Shown here: in pieces, positions 10,736 to 22,164 of the stretch
Layout: each line of letters opens with the position of its first letter
Numbering within the stretch: position 1 is the first letter of the stretch
Source of the DNA: Chinchilla lanigera
Lineage: Eukaryota > Chordata > Mammalia > Rodentia > Chinchillidae
Assembly: GCF_000276665.1 (NCBI RefSeq)
Contig: NW_004955434.1
Coordinates: 22,370,459-22,434,458, forward strand
Length of the DNA: 64,000 nt
Reading direction: 5' to 3'
The notes under the pieces: generated by a model
What the model was told of the DNA's origin: nothing
What the model saw: only the letters and a program-made list of their open reading frames with translations
Database searches by the model: none
Position numbers and translations under genes: made by a program

Positions 10736-10908
10736 AAGACAGATATGTGTTTACCATCACTCAGTTTAACAATAAAGCATAATAAATACCTTTTTAAAAT
10801 GTGCCCCTTACCTCTGTGCACCTTGCTTACCTTACAGAGAGAGCCATCATGTTGATCGTGTGTCCTTAGTACATGCCTTTCTTCCTAACATTGTCAGCTA
10901 CCTATGCA

Positions 10909-10999
10909 TCATTTTTTTTTTTTTTTTGGTACTGGGAATGAAACTCAGGACCTTGCACTTGCCAGACAGGCACTGTGCCACTGAGCTGTATCTCCGGCC
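10909..10999 (-). mobile_element. ID-type SINE, antisense
   Basis: T-run of about 17, then GGTACTGGGAATGAAACTCA, CCTTGCACTTGCCAGACAGG and GCCACTGAGCTGTATCTCCG. Candidate target duplicates are CCTATGCATCATTT and CCTATCTGTACATC. Confidence 0.88.
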
Positions 11000-11197
11000 C
11001 TATCTGTACATCTTTGATGATTTACTTTTTAAAGTTTACCCGTTTATAGGCTTGATGTAAGTGGAATCACGTTGGCTATTTCTCCTAGAATGTCTTTGGC
11101 ACAACACTGTAGTTTTGAGATTTATTCATGTTGAGGGATGTGCTGTAGTTTCTCATGCATTATAGCACAATTCACGTAGCATTCTACTATTGGATCC

Positions 11198-11564
11198 TGC
11201 TATAGTTCGGATCCGAAAAGAGCCCCAAAGTTGGTCCCCAGCTTGGCACTATGGGAAGGTAGTGGGGACTCTAAGATCCAGGCCCAATGAGCAGTTTTCA
11301 ATAATGAGGGGCAGGCCCTCCAGGGGGACTGTGGGATTCCAGTGCCTCCATCTCCTCAGTTTTCAATTCCCAGCTATCACTGGGTGAGATGCTTTGGTCC
11401 CCCATGTGCTCCCTGCCATGGTCTGCTGTCTCATCACAGGTCCGAAAGCAACAGGCCCGCTTGATCGTACACTAGAACCTTCAGAGCTATGAGCCAAAAG
11501 AAATCCTTCCTCTAAGTCACTTCATCTCAGGTATTTTTGCAGTTAAAGAACACTGACTAACACA
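11198..11564 (+). mobile_element. ERVL-MaLR LTR, apparently complete
   Basis: Runs from TGCTATAGTTCGGATCCG to GAACACTGACTAACACA, so it has TG...CA ends and is about 367 bp. Internal landmarks are AAAGTTGGTCCCCAGCTTGG, CCAGGCCCAATGAGCAG, TGCCATGGTCTGCTGTCTCA and GAGCCAAAAGAAATCC (a mutated AATAAA region). It sits in the antisense L1. No internal retroviral sequence is attached, so it is a solo LTR. Confidence 0.88.
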
Positions 11565-11700
11565 GACCTGCAGGTTTTTTCCTATTTTTTTGCATAACAA
11601 AATACAGTTTCTGGGATGATGTGTCCAGTTATACAGACTTGCCTAAATTTGAGTACCTTGCATTATATACATTTACTTTATCGAAACATACCTCACCAAA

Positions 11701-13619
11701 GTGACGTGACCTGTCCACATCTACCAACTTGCCAACTCTGTATGAGGGTTCTTGTTATTCTGCATCCATTTCAACTTTTAATATTGACTGAATCTTTAAT
11801 TTTTATCAAGACACTGGTGTTAAAACCTATTGCTCTGTCACTTCAGTTTGTAATACCTTGATTAGGTTAAGCATCTCTTCATATGTGTGTGAAAACATTT
11901 TCGTGTCTTTGAAAATTTTATCATGCCTTGAACCATTTTTCTGTCATGCTACTCATCTCCTAATTATCATGTGGAAATTCTTTCTAGTTCATTCAGTTGA
12001 TTACCGATGCAGTCAACCACAAGATTAACTTTCTGAAGAGACATTCACCAGGCATGCTTACACAATCATCCCTAAATTCTTCTCAGAATTCAGTAAGGAA
12101 AAAGTTTTAAAATACATTTGAATACAACTGAACAAACTCTTTCTCAGTCCAAATTCAGGGAATGTGCTGGAAAGGGGAAGTCTTAGGGATCAAAAGTTTT
12201 CAAAAAGAATCTTCAAAGAGGACTTGAGTTCGTCTGCTGCTTGTCGTTGTCTTTTTGGTCTGACAGCCCAGCTGAATGCATGTACTCTAGGTTCACGCAA
12301 GTTCTTAGTTCCCCTAATTACACCAGTTCTAAACTGTAGACAGAAACAGAAATACTGTGGGAGAGGACAAGGAGAATGTGGGGCAAAAGGCAGGGAACTG
12401 CACTGGAGTTGCCTCTATCTGTAGGGTATATCATATTTTTAGGAAGAGGAGAGAAGAATGCATTCTGAACTGGTTTCAGTTACTTACATTACAGAGGGGA
12501 TATTCATGCCTACAACAGCTTTCATGGGTTTTTCAGTTCACAAATTAAAACCAGACCAACCTTGATTTCATCTCTCATTTTTTTCTTCTGTAGATTTCAC
12601 TTGCCTCCTCCTCCTTCCCTGCACCCCACCCTCACCCTTCTCTTAATGTCTTTAACAACGATTCTTGCTTCACCCACATTTTCTGCTTTCCCAGGAAATG
12701 TTTTCCATAGCTCAGGTTCCCTTTCTGCCAGAGGGAAGCTTTCCTCTCTCTCCTTCATCCCCTCATTCTAATCCTTTCAATTATCCAAGCCCCTGCCCAG
12801 AATCCCCAGTAAACATTCTGAAAGAATGAGAAGGCTCAGTCTTGTTGATTATTTTTTTTCTCAAGATCAGGAAACTTCAGTTTGAGTCTAACTTTTATTT
12901 TAAGAAAACATCCTTTTTGTATTAAGGCAATCATTTACATTTTTAGTCATTTTAACAACTGAGAGGACTCCTTAAAGTCATAAAACTTGTAAGCACAAAG
13001 TGCATCCAATTCTGGAGAGGAACTGATAGAAAAATGAAAACATTGCTCTCAGTCAGAGCTGGCTTCAGTCTCCAGGTCCATCTCTTCCCGGGGAGACCTC
13101 CCTCTGAGCCTGTTTCCTTCTCCGTAGCAGATTTAAAGTTCAGCTATGAGGTGGAGATGTTCGCTGAGATAACGTCAGAAAACACCAGTCGTGGCTGCAG
13201 TTGGGGTTCTAACTTAAGGTCAGAGATATTTATTAGCAGGAAAAGAGATGGGGGCAGGTTAGACGTACTTTTATGAAGGAGCACAAAGCATGCTATCTGG
13301 AGGGGAAGAAGCATCAGTTAGTTCAACATCAGGCAGTCAGCACAGAAATGAATGAACTACAGCCAGTTTTAGTCCCATGACAATTGGAGGAGGTTGTTAT
13401 TATTCCACCATAATAATACTCTGTTTTTCCCCCACAGCAAAAAAGCTAATTTCTCCAAGGAACTGGAGATACTTATGAGAAGAGGAAACGGACACTATCG
13501 GGCTAAAAATCAGCTGATGCCTACTATGTAGGCGCTCCATGCCCATTCCCTTCCTTGCACCTTTTCATTTAGCTTGTCCCAAAAATATAATTTCTAGGAT
13601 GATCCTTGGGAAACAAACA
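11701..13619. other. Unassigned non-coding stretch
   Basis: The first ~250 bases may continue the antisense LINE. 12560-12800 is pyrimidine-rich and vaguely L2-like. Frames at 12164-12424 and 13034-13276 have no recognisable domains. Nothing firm. Confidence 0.5.
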
Positions 13620-13855
13620 CATTTCGTGTGAAATGTAATAGGTACGCCCCCAGCATGACCCTGTTCTCTGTCTATTCAAATCTTACCATTCTTAAAGGTT
13701 CAGTAAAAATTGTAAAAATATCTCCTTGTGATTTTTTCTACAGTCCCAAACTGAAGGGATTTCTTTTTGTAGAATACTTCCTGCCCACACTCACTGCCGT
13801 GCTGGACACTGGACAAACCCATGTTACAATCCTTTGTGTGTGTGTGTATGTGCTG
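13620..13855 (+). mobile_element. Possible L2-like fragment
   Basis: TATTCAAATCTTACCATTCT, AAAGGTTCAGTAAAAATTGT and ATACTTCCTGCCCACACTCA resemble old L2 3' sequence. A short (TG)n lies at 13836-13848. Confidence 0.35.
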
Positions 13856-14009
13856 TGAAACAAAAGCCTCACAAAACAACAACTAACTATAATATGTGCT
13901 GCATGCTGATATTTCTAGGTTTTTATTTTTAAGGCTACTTGATACACATTGATATCATAATCAGCTGGTAAATTGTAGGGCAACAATCTAAGAAATATTG
14001 GCCGTGTAG

Positions 14010-14240
14010 TTAAATGTGGGTTCTACACAGAGAAATCAGTCTCAAGCCCTGCCTGCCTCTGCCACTCAGATCTATTGCCTTGAAGTTACTTTACCTTTTT
14101 GAGACACAGATTTTGCCAAATAAGAATCATAATAAATCATTTCTTCTACATAAAATGGCTGTGCAATGATACATAAAGTGTAATGTAATGCCAAGAACAT
14201 AGCAATATCAGCCATGATTAATATTAAATACTTAATAAAT
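14010..14240 (+). mobile_element. MIR SINE
   Basis: GCCTGCCTCTGCCACTCAGA, TTGCCTTGAAGTTACTTTAC, ATGCCAAGAACATAGCAATA and CATGATTAATATT follow MIR order with several indels. Confidence 0.65.
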
Positions 14241-14459
14241 AAAATTTTCAAATGGGCGTGATTGCTTTATAAGACTCAGTTGGGTACCAGTATTGTTTAA
14301 ATACCCCAGGGCAGGGAAGTTAAGTCCATAGCTAATAGAAAGCTTTCTTTTAGCCAGATTTTCTGATGGTTCTCTTTTTGGGACTCTCCATGAGCAAGAG
14401 ACCAGGGATTCAGGATTTTAATCTGGTTACAAGTCCTTCACTGATTTTTTATCTTTCTG

Positions 14460-14700
14460 CATGCTCTCCTCACCACATGACCCAGCCCTGTCCCCCTTCC
14501 ATATCCCCCACGGCCTGGGTGAGTGTCCTAAGCACAGTTCCTCACAACGGAAACGGCCTCACTCCCCGTCAAGCCCAGCTTCTACTCTCAGCCACCAGTT
14601 CTGCCAATTTCACCTCCAGAATGTCTCTGGGGCTCATCACCTCTGTGTCCACAGGGACATTCTGCCCCAGATCAAGTACTCCTAGTTAAGTATTTCTCAG
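14460..14700 (+). mobile_element. L2 LINE fragment
   Basis: CCAATTTCACCTCCAGAATG, TCTCTGGGGCTCATCACC and a C-rich upstream segment match the L2 3' region on the plus strand. Frames here (14366-14689, 14461-14685) are relics. Confidence 0.5.
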
Positions 14701-14985
14701 TCACCTCTTGTTCTATAAATACGAAAATCTCCCACAATGTCTTCCTACTTCTCACCTCATTTTCTACTGCATTTCTTAGAACATACCAGTAATTTTTCAG
14801 GTGATTTTGTCCCTCATTTCTGCCGTCAACCCAAGTTTATATATGGTCCATGATCCTAGTGTCCTGCAGGGTCATCTCCAAATTCTACTGCTGCATGTAA
14901 TGCTTCCCACCAATTAACCCTTGGGAGTTTTTATCTCTTCTTACCCCAAGCTGCATCAGGTTCTTTCTTTTACTTATCCTTTAAT

Positions 14986-16103
14986 GAATGAGTTACTTCT
15001 TTATATGTTCTACATAGAAGACTTTAGTCTGAGGGACAGTCAGCTAGAATTTTTTCCAAGTTTGTGGGTTTTCTTTTCCAAAAATGGGCAGCTGAGATGA
15101 ATACACACTTCTCAGATAAGGAAATACAAATGGCAAATAAATATACGAGAAAATGTTCAACATCATTAGTCATTTGAGAAATGCAAATTAAAACAACACT
15201 GAGATTCCACTTTACCCCAGTAAGAATGGCTAGCATTAAGAAGTCAACCCATAACAAATGCTGGCGAGGCTGTGGAGAAATAGGAACCCTTCTCCACTGC
15301 TGGTGGGAATGCAGACTGGTGAAACCACTGTGGAAATCAGTTTGGAGATTCCTCAGAAAACTAAGTCTGGAGGTCCCATTCAACCCAGCTATTCTCCTTC
15401 TGGGTATTTTCCCAGAAAATCTAAAGACATCATATCACAGTGATATATGTGCACCTATGTTCATAGCAGCACAATTTGTAATTGGTAAAATGTGGAAGCA
15501 ACCCAAATGTCCATCTGCCAAGGACTGGATAAGAAAATTATGGTACTTTTACATAATGGAATATTACACAGTTATAAAGAAAGATCAATTAGAGGCTTTT
15601 ATGGGTAAATGGTCACAACTAGAGACCATACTTATAAGTGAAATAATTCAGACCTGCATGGGCAAGCACTGCATTGTTTCACTAGTGTAAAACCTGAAAG
15701 AGTTAATTTAAACTAGGAGGTATGATAGACACTGTGAAATGATAGGAAAACACTCAAGGGTAAAGGGCAACTGGGATGTGGGAAAAGAGAAAGGAAAGAA
15801 AGAGAAATTTTGTATGTATGTATATAAAGGATAGCTAAAATAGTTGTTCTACTGTCTTCTATTTCTTTGCTGAAAGAAACTGTCAATGAGTCCTTGATGG
15901 ATCAATATTGCATGTCTCTGTTTTCCTGAGAAACCACTTTGAAGATATCAATATATAATCCAACAAGCATTGTTAATTTCCTACCACTTTGTTTGTAACT
16001 CTGTATTGTCTGTACTGTTCTTTTGCTATTTTGTAAAAGGTTGTCAGTCTGTTAATGTTTTCCTCCTTTTATTTTTAAAATTAAAAAAAAAAGAATGAGT
16101 TAC
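14986..16103 (+). mobile_element. L1 insertion with 5' inversion and target-site duplications
   Basis: The L1 body is 14997-16092, flanked by GAATGAGTTAC at 14986-14996 and 16093-16103 (11 bases, perfect). From about 15078 on it reads as the plus-strand ORF2 C-terminus and 3' UTR, ending in an A-rich tail. In 15181-15690 the translation [16 protein letters not shown] and MEYYTVIKK is the classic L1 ORF2 end, about 145 residues, stopping at 15688-15690. The first ~80 bases (14997-15078) are ORF2 sequence in the opposite orientation (minus-strand NLEKILADCPSD), the mark of twin-priming inversion. It is truncated and incapable of moving. Confidence 0.9.
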
Positions 16104-17384
16104 ATTTTTAAGGCTTGGATAAATGCTCAAAAGTTTCTCTTAGCGATGAGATTGAACATAAAGAAAAAAGAGTTCTAAGACTCAGAATCTCTCTAATGGC
16201 AGAACTGTGAAGCCCTGGGCAGATCAATAACTCTTTCCCATGCTTTCCAAATAACTTGTACATAGCTTTCATGGGATCATTATCACATTACAGTGTATCT
16301 CTATGCCCGGGTGTCTATATTCCTCATCAGATAGGGAATCCCTCCAGAAAGGAGAATAGCTCTTAATTCTTACAATTCTAGAATCCACTCCAGGGCCTGA
16401 AGCTCTGTAAGCAATGTCTGCTACAAGAACAAGAGTATAAGTCACGTGAAATGGAATAATTTGATTTCAGTGGGACTTACATCCCCAGATCAGGTCAGCT
16501 GTGTATGTCTTTGTGGTAAAAGAAAGGGTAAAAGAGGCAGGTGATTTGTGTGTTGTAGATACTAAATAGTGTATTCCATATATTTTTTCTTCTCCCTTCT
16601 GTACATTGTTTAGTTCTTAGGATTGTGGAGGAACTGGAGGGGAAGAGATGTCTTCTTCAAATATCATCATATGAAAAGATCAGGTCTTGAGAGATACATT
16701 AGTACAGTATTTATCATTGGATCATATGTCATAAAAGGCTAAGATTCATGTAAATAAGGGTGGTGTAGAATTTCTATTATTGTTACAGCTAATAATAATG
16801 TCCATATCATTTCAGAGGGAGATTGTGATCTCAAAGCTAGAGTAATTATAAATTACTTGACTATTGGCTGGAATACTGTAATATGTTAAAACCAGATTAA
16901 TCAGTATGTACTATAATTCAAAAGGTTGCTTAGAATTTTCAAAGGCTTCTTTATGCAGAATTTAAAAAAATTATAGTGTAAAGTAATATTTTCTATATGA
17001 CTGAGAATGTTAAAACAAATCTATTTATCTATGGGCAATTGATTTTAACATGGATAAAAGGACACTTTCTTAAAGAGGTAGTATGTGGACAATCAGACAT
17101 CTACCTGCTAAAAATGAAGTTTGACCTTTACCTTACACCATATGGTAATAAATTGTTTCTTTTTTTGAAAAAAAAAAAAATAGGGGTAAATATTCATTTT
17201 AATTTGGTGAAGAATTTTTACACAGTGCACCAAGAACATGGGCTAAAATAAATATATCAAATGGAATTCACCAAAAAAGTTTCATGCTTCAAAGCACACT
17301 ACAAGGAAAAAATACACATAGTTCCTCAAGTTTGAAACTTGAAAAGACAATCCACAGAACAGAAAAAATTCTTTTTAAAAAACA
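16104..17384. other. Unassigned non-coding stretch
   Basis: AT-rich sequence with an A-run near 17168-17180 and no recognisable repeat family. The 84-codon frame at 16997-17251 matches nothing I know. Confidence 0.5.
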
Positions 17385-18215
17385 TACATGATGGTGCTGA
17401 ATATCAGTCACAGCTCAATAACAAACAGGAAAACAACCTTTAAAAATGACTAAGGATTGAGGTATACATTTCTCCTGGGAGAAATGGCCATATAAATGGT
17501 CAACAGGTACATGAAAGGTTGCTCCATATCATTTAGGAGAATTTGAATCAAAGCCCTAATGAGACACAACTTAACACCCAGTCGGATAGTTACAACTAAA
17601 ACCTGGGCACAAGTTGGTGAGGACAGTATGGGAAATTTACTCCTCTTATTTGCTGCTAGAAATGGAATGAGGTGCAGCCATTACTAAGAACCGTTTGGTT
17701 GCTCTTCGTTTCCATGTGAACCAGCAACCCCGTCTCTGGTATTTAACAAAAGAAATTAAAAACAGATGTTCCAATAAAAACTCGTATGCAAATATTCATA
17801 TAACACTATTCACAATAATCAAAAGGCAGAAACAACCCAAATCTCAGCCATATGATGGATAAACAAGCTCCAGTACACCTCTACAGATGACAGGATTCAC
17901 TCCTAAAACAAGGAATGACATGGTGACACATACTACAACACAGAAGCATCTCGAGGACAACATGCGAAGGCCACAGCGTTTCATCGGTCACACGTATGAA
18001 GTACTGAGAATCAGCAAACCTGCAAACTCAGAACGCGGGCTAGTGATGGCCAAGAGCTGGAGAAGGGCGGTGAGACGCCAGTGAGTGCAAGGCTTGTTTT
18101 GGGTCCTGAAGACTTTAGGAGCTAGACACAGGTAACGGCTGTGCAGTGTTGTGAGGATGCTAAAGGTCACTGACGGTAAATCTTATGTTATTGGTACTTT
18201 ACGTCACACATAAGA
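17385..18215 (+). mobile_element. Old L1 fragment: ORF2 3' part and 3' UTR
   Basis: Landmarks in order: TATACATTTCTCCTGGGAGA, AATGGTCAACAGGTACATGA, AACTTAACACCCAGTCGGAT, CACTATTCACAATAATCAAA and, at the end, GGTAAATCTTATGTTATTGG. All are plus-strand L1. More diverged than the 14986-16103 copy and full of stops. Confidence 0.75.
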
Positions 18216-18394
18216 TTTCCTAGCAATGTTTTAGTTTTGCTTTGCTTGGGGCCTGCAATTCTCAGTTTCTTCTGACTTGAAGCTGGTATAAAAAAAATAT
18301 TTCTCCCTTTTGAATCTAGAACTTAATCCTCTGCCACAGACCTTGGCCATTTGTATGGCAACCAATTTTCCTGTACATAATTCTAAGAATAGTT

Positions 18395-19175
18395 TATAAC
18401 TGTGTTCCAGAAATATTTATTTTTTAAACACTTGTGAAGCTGGTCGGGGTGGTGCATACCTGTAATCCCAGCACTTGGGAGGCTGAGGCAGGAGGATCAC
18501 TGCACGTTGGAGACCAGCCTGGGCTATAAAGTGAGCTCAAGGCCAGCCTGAACTGCATAGCGAGACCCTGTCTCAAAAAGACAAAAAATCAGCAACAACA
18601 ACAAAACACTTGTGAGACTCCAAGCCTATAGGCAACACTGTATTTGACAATAGAAATTTCATGGTGAATAAGACAAATGAGGTATCAATTCTCAAGGAAC
18701 TTAAAGCATAGAAAAGAGAAAAGAAGTAAAGAAATGAAAGAGAATTTCACAAGTTTCCAGCACTACAAGGAAAACAAGAGGTTGGCAGAAAAGTGACAGG
18801 CGGAGAAGGAAATCTAGTTTAGCGGGCATGGCTGAGAAAGACCCTCAGAGGTGACTCTCTGAGCTGAGATACAGAGTTCAGGAGGGAGGAGTCAGAGAAC
18901 AAGTCAGAGAACAAGTCAGAGAAGGCCAGGCGCCAGCGCTGAATGAAGAGGGAGAGAGGAAGCTGTGAGGTGGGCCAGCCAGGCGCGAGTCAGACCAGAA
19001 GGCTGGGACATGTACAGGGAGGCTGCTGAGGCGCTTCAGGCAGGAGGAGATACGATCTGACCGCTTTAGAAAGACCGCAGTCTGGACGCTCAAGGGGAAC
19101 GCATTGCAAGTCGCTCAGTTTGGAGGCCAGCTGGGAGACCAGCGTGTTGGGCTCCAGGTGAGAGGCCATGGTGGC
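18395..19175 (-). mobile_element. L2 LINE 3' region, antisense, split by a B1
   Basis: Reads CCAGAAATATTTATTTTTTA, [B1 insertion], TTTCATGGTGAATAAGAC, GAGGTGACTCTCTGAGCTGA, AGAAGGCCAGGCGCCAGCGC and GAGATACGATCTGACCGCTT, in order the antisense of the L2 3' third. Three imperfect AGTCAGAGAACA units lie at 18891-18928. The minus-strand frame at 18878-19093 is a remnant or chance frame. Confidence 0.75.
18438..18603 (+). mobile_element. B1 (7SL-derived) SINE with target-site duplication
   Basis: Carries the B1 head, CCTGTAATCCCAGCACTTGG, GAGGCTGAGGCAGGAGGATC, two ccagcct modules (the internal duplication typical of B1) and GACCCTGTCTCAAAAAG. Perfect 12-base target duplicates AAACACTTGTGA lie at 18426-18437 and 18604-18615. 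Confidence 0.97.
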
Positions 19176-19334
19176 TCAGAACCATGTGAAAATTGTACAG
19201 TGAGGAAAAAATTACCCAAGACGCTTTGTCCTGTCACCCGCCTCCCATGATGGGCACCCGCCTGACATCCCAACACCATGTAAAACACCTGCTGTAAAGC
19301 CAGCCCTTGCGTTCTGTTCCTGCCAGCACTTCGT

Positions 19335-19460
19335 CAGGGTCTGCTCTGCCCTTGTTATCTTCTCTCGGGGCGAGAAGAGCCAAGTGACCTTGAGCAGATG
19401 ATGATAACGATGAGGAACAATAGCCTGAGGTTTCCCCTTTTTCTAGAATGTGGGCTCTGA
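19335..19460. repeat. Direct duplication, copy 1 (hairpin-bearing)
   Basis: Runs from CAGGGTCTGCTCTGCCCTTG to GAATGTGGGCTCTGA and pairs with 19723-19860. The middle folds as TCTTCTC (19358-19364) with GAGAAGA (19372-19378), loop of seven. Followed by GATGATGATAACGATGAGGAACAATAGCCTGAGG-type sequence (segments shared with copy 2). Confidence 0.85.
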
Positions 19461-19722
19461 TACAAAAAATACAGGCCCTTCCTGTTTACAAAAGGGGGTC
19501 TGCAAAGCAGGGCTTGCTTGAAAAGGCAACAATACATGCCCCTGCTGCCCCACTTCCTCCACAAAACACACAATGGAAGCAAAGACCCTTGGCATTTCCC
19601 CCACGGAAGCTGATGCCCCAAGCCCACACCACTGTCTGTCCTCAGAGCAAACTTCTGACCCCATCATGAGTTATGAGTCAGGCTGGGCACCCAGAAGCTG
19701 AGCCCATTGGCTTCCCACTACC

Positions 19723-19860
19723 CAGGGCCTGCACTGCCCTTGTTATCTCTTGTGAGGGCTGGACCCTCACAAGAGCAAACAGTAATAATAATAATTACTA
19801 TTATTATTATTAAAGAACAGTAGCCTGAGATTTCTCCTTTTTCTAAAATGTGAGCTCTGA
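19723..19860. repeat. Direct duplication, copy 2 (hairpin-bearing)
   Basis: Runs from CAGGGCCTGCACTGCCCTTG to AAATGTGAGCTCTGA. It holds a perfect 12-bp stem CTCTTGTGAGGG / CCCTCACAAGAG (19747-19758 and 19764-19775) and, just after, an AAT/ATT palindrome at 19783-19812. The flanks GCCCTTGTTATCT and AGCCTGAG.TTTC match copy 1. Confidence 0.88.
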
Positions 19861-21793
19861 GCAGCTAGTCCACCCTTGAGGACTGAGTGAAGGCTGAATC
19901 ACAGGCAGAGAAGTAAACGTTGAGTGCAAAGTAGCAAAGAGTCTGCACAGAGGGAAAATGGCATCTGTCAGGATATGCCTTGGGAAACAAAACTATTTTG
20001 CGCTTCAGCTTCCTCAGGAAAAGCCCCAGGGCTTCAAGGAAGATGCTTCAACCAGATTCCCTGTTTAAAGAAAAACTTAGCTTTGTCATAGCAAGCACTG
20101 AAAGGCCTAAAGACTGCCCTTCAGAAGCTTTCATGTGCTGGGGGAAAGCTGTAAGTTACAGGAAGCTTTTGATGATTTACATTCCAGTGGGTGGAACAGA
20201 TTGGAAGGGAAGAGGGGAAGAGAGCTGGAGAGCCTTGCAGGAGTGCGGAGGGGTAGCAGTTAGAAGCCGCGTGAGGGTCCCTCTAAATTTTTTAAATTTA
20301 TAAGCAAATGACCAGACAGTTTGTGCAGACCTCTGAGCAAAAGAAGCAAGTTAGAGGATGGACTGTACCAGGTTACTGTCTTTAGAACGGAATTCACCGC
20401 CAGGTCAATCCGATGCACATAGCTGATGGGGTGCATGATCCTGACCATAACTTTGGGTAATAAGGCATAAAGGGTACACAGTTTACATAATTAAGTGTGT
20501 TTGGTATCACTTTCACACAACTGAATATATTTTAGTTATTTTTCTCACTTTAAGTTTTCTAGTATCCATGCAGCTAATTTTATTTGATACTAACGCTGAA
20601 TTATTACCATTATGAGGCAGAATAAAGCAGCGAGTGAATGTTCACAGTCCTCCACTTTTTTTTTAATTTTAAAAAGAAGAGAAAAACAAATAAAGACAAA
20701 AAAAATAAAAAACAATGAAAAACGATACTGGATTTCAAAACAAGGTGATAAGAAATTAACAATAGTTGTCATAACACATGTTGTTATCTTCAAAGTAGCT
20801 GCTCAGGTCACCCGACATAGGCATGTAAGACTGATCAAACAATTAAGCGTATATCTCCCTTGTCCTGGTTGGTTAAAATAGTTACTGGTTACTTCCCTGT
20901 GCAGAAGGAGAAAAAGAGAGGACAACAACCAATACACTGGCTAAGGCTGCGAATCAAAGTTTGCAGAGAAAAACAAAGTTGTTTAGAAATGTCTTTTGAT
21001 TGCTGAATTTTTGTCATAGTATAGGTCTGAGACTATACCACAAGGGTCAAGGGATTGCAGCTGTCTTAACCATTATCCTCATCAAACACAAATCCAAATA
21101 TCTTATAAAGGCCTCAAATTTCACCCCAAATGGTTTGGGCCCCACTCTGCTACTTCTCATACTCCACTTTAGGGCGCAGGACCAGTAAGCATTTCCCAAT
21201 TCCATTCTGCCCACAGCTCTGTTAACTGAACGTTTTCTTCTTCCCATACCATACATGTAAATCCTTGCGGCCAGAAAGGACTATTTATGGCTATGTGAGT
21301 TATAACTTCTAAAATATTAAGTGCTAGAGCCTAAGTATTTGGGTTTAATTTGTAAACTTCATTATACTGTTGAGAAAAATTAGCTAATGTCTCAAAAGAA
21401 AAGTGAGTCATGTACTTTTGTTTAGTTGTGAATTTAACATAATTAAATTAAGATATCTGAATATGGCTTAATTCACATTTTGTGATTTGATGTTTTTATT
21501 TTTCTACTTGGCGAGGTGACAGTCCTCCAATTAATCAAACAAACTTGAGTTCAAGTGCTGCTATGAAGGGACAGAGTTCATACTTTGAAGAAGGGATATT
21601 ATTCTTGGTGAGCCTGACTCAATTGATTGACAGACCTCAAAAGCAGGGCTGACATTTTCAAGGAAAGAAAAAAAATTTTTTCTTAGGTCAATGATTTTGG
21701 TTCACGTTTGAAGTTCCAGCTGTTTCATGATCTTCTCTTCCTATCAGCTGGCCTTACGGACTTCAGACTTGCTTAGCCAGCCTCCTGGCAAGA

Positions 21794-21798
<5 letters not shown>
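19861..21798. other. Unassigned non-coding stretch
   Basis: Unique-looking and AT-rich in the middle (A/T runs 20655-20715). No repeat family or gene-like frame is recognised. Confidence 0.5.

Positions 21799-21839
<41 letters not shown>
21799..21839. repeat. (CA)n microsatellite, about 20 units
   Basis: Uninterrupted CA dinucleotide run. It encodes the CVCVCV run seen in a minus-strand frame, which is not a gene. Confidence 0.98.
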
Positions 21840-21842
<3 letters not shown>

Positions 21843-22164
21843 TCCTACTGGCCTGCTTCTCAGAGGGAATTTTGACAGATACATGTTCACATGGCCTCCA
21901 GTTTCTTAGTCTGAGCAGCTCCTGGATACTTGGCTCTTTGGAGAAAACTTCGAGCACAGGTAGCCATTATGGCGTCTCCTATCTCTGACTTTGTAAGTCT
22001 GCCTAATAAATCTCCTGCATAATTATGTATATACACATACGTATACACATACATATTCTACTGATTCATTCCCTAACCAATACACTGCCTTTGGTAAGTT
22101 TGTGTATTTCTTAGGTACTGCATTACAAGGGATAGTACCCATTTATACAATAATTCACTGAGTA

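Larger units (their letters stand above)
10430..11700 (-). mobile_element. Antisense L1/HAL1-like LINE fragment, host of nested insertions
   Basis: Between younger insertions the sequence follows the antisense L1/HAL1 pattern: AATATTTTATACATAAAGAG, TTACTTTTTAAAGTTTACCC, GTAAGTGGAATCACGTTGGC and TTTTGAGATTTATTCATGTT. It is interrupted by a doubled ID SINE (10516-10735), another ID SINE (10909-10999) and a MaLR LTR (11198-11564), so it is the oldest element here. Confidence 0.6.

Noticed and set aside
15181..15690. 169-codon plus-strand frame as a host gene
   Set aside because: The translation is the C-terminus of L1 ORF2 in a truncated, inverted L1.
21763..21957. Cys/Val-repeat frame (and the similar one at 28972-29241)
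   Set aside because: Generated by CA microsatellites.
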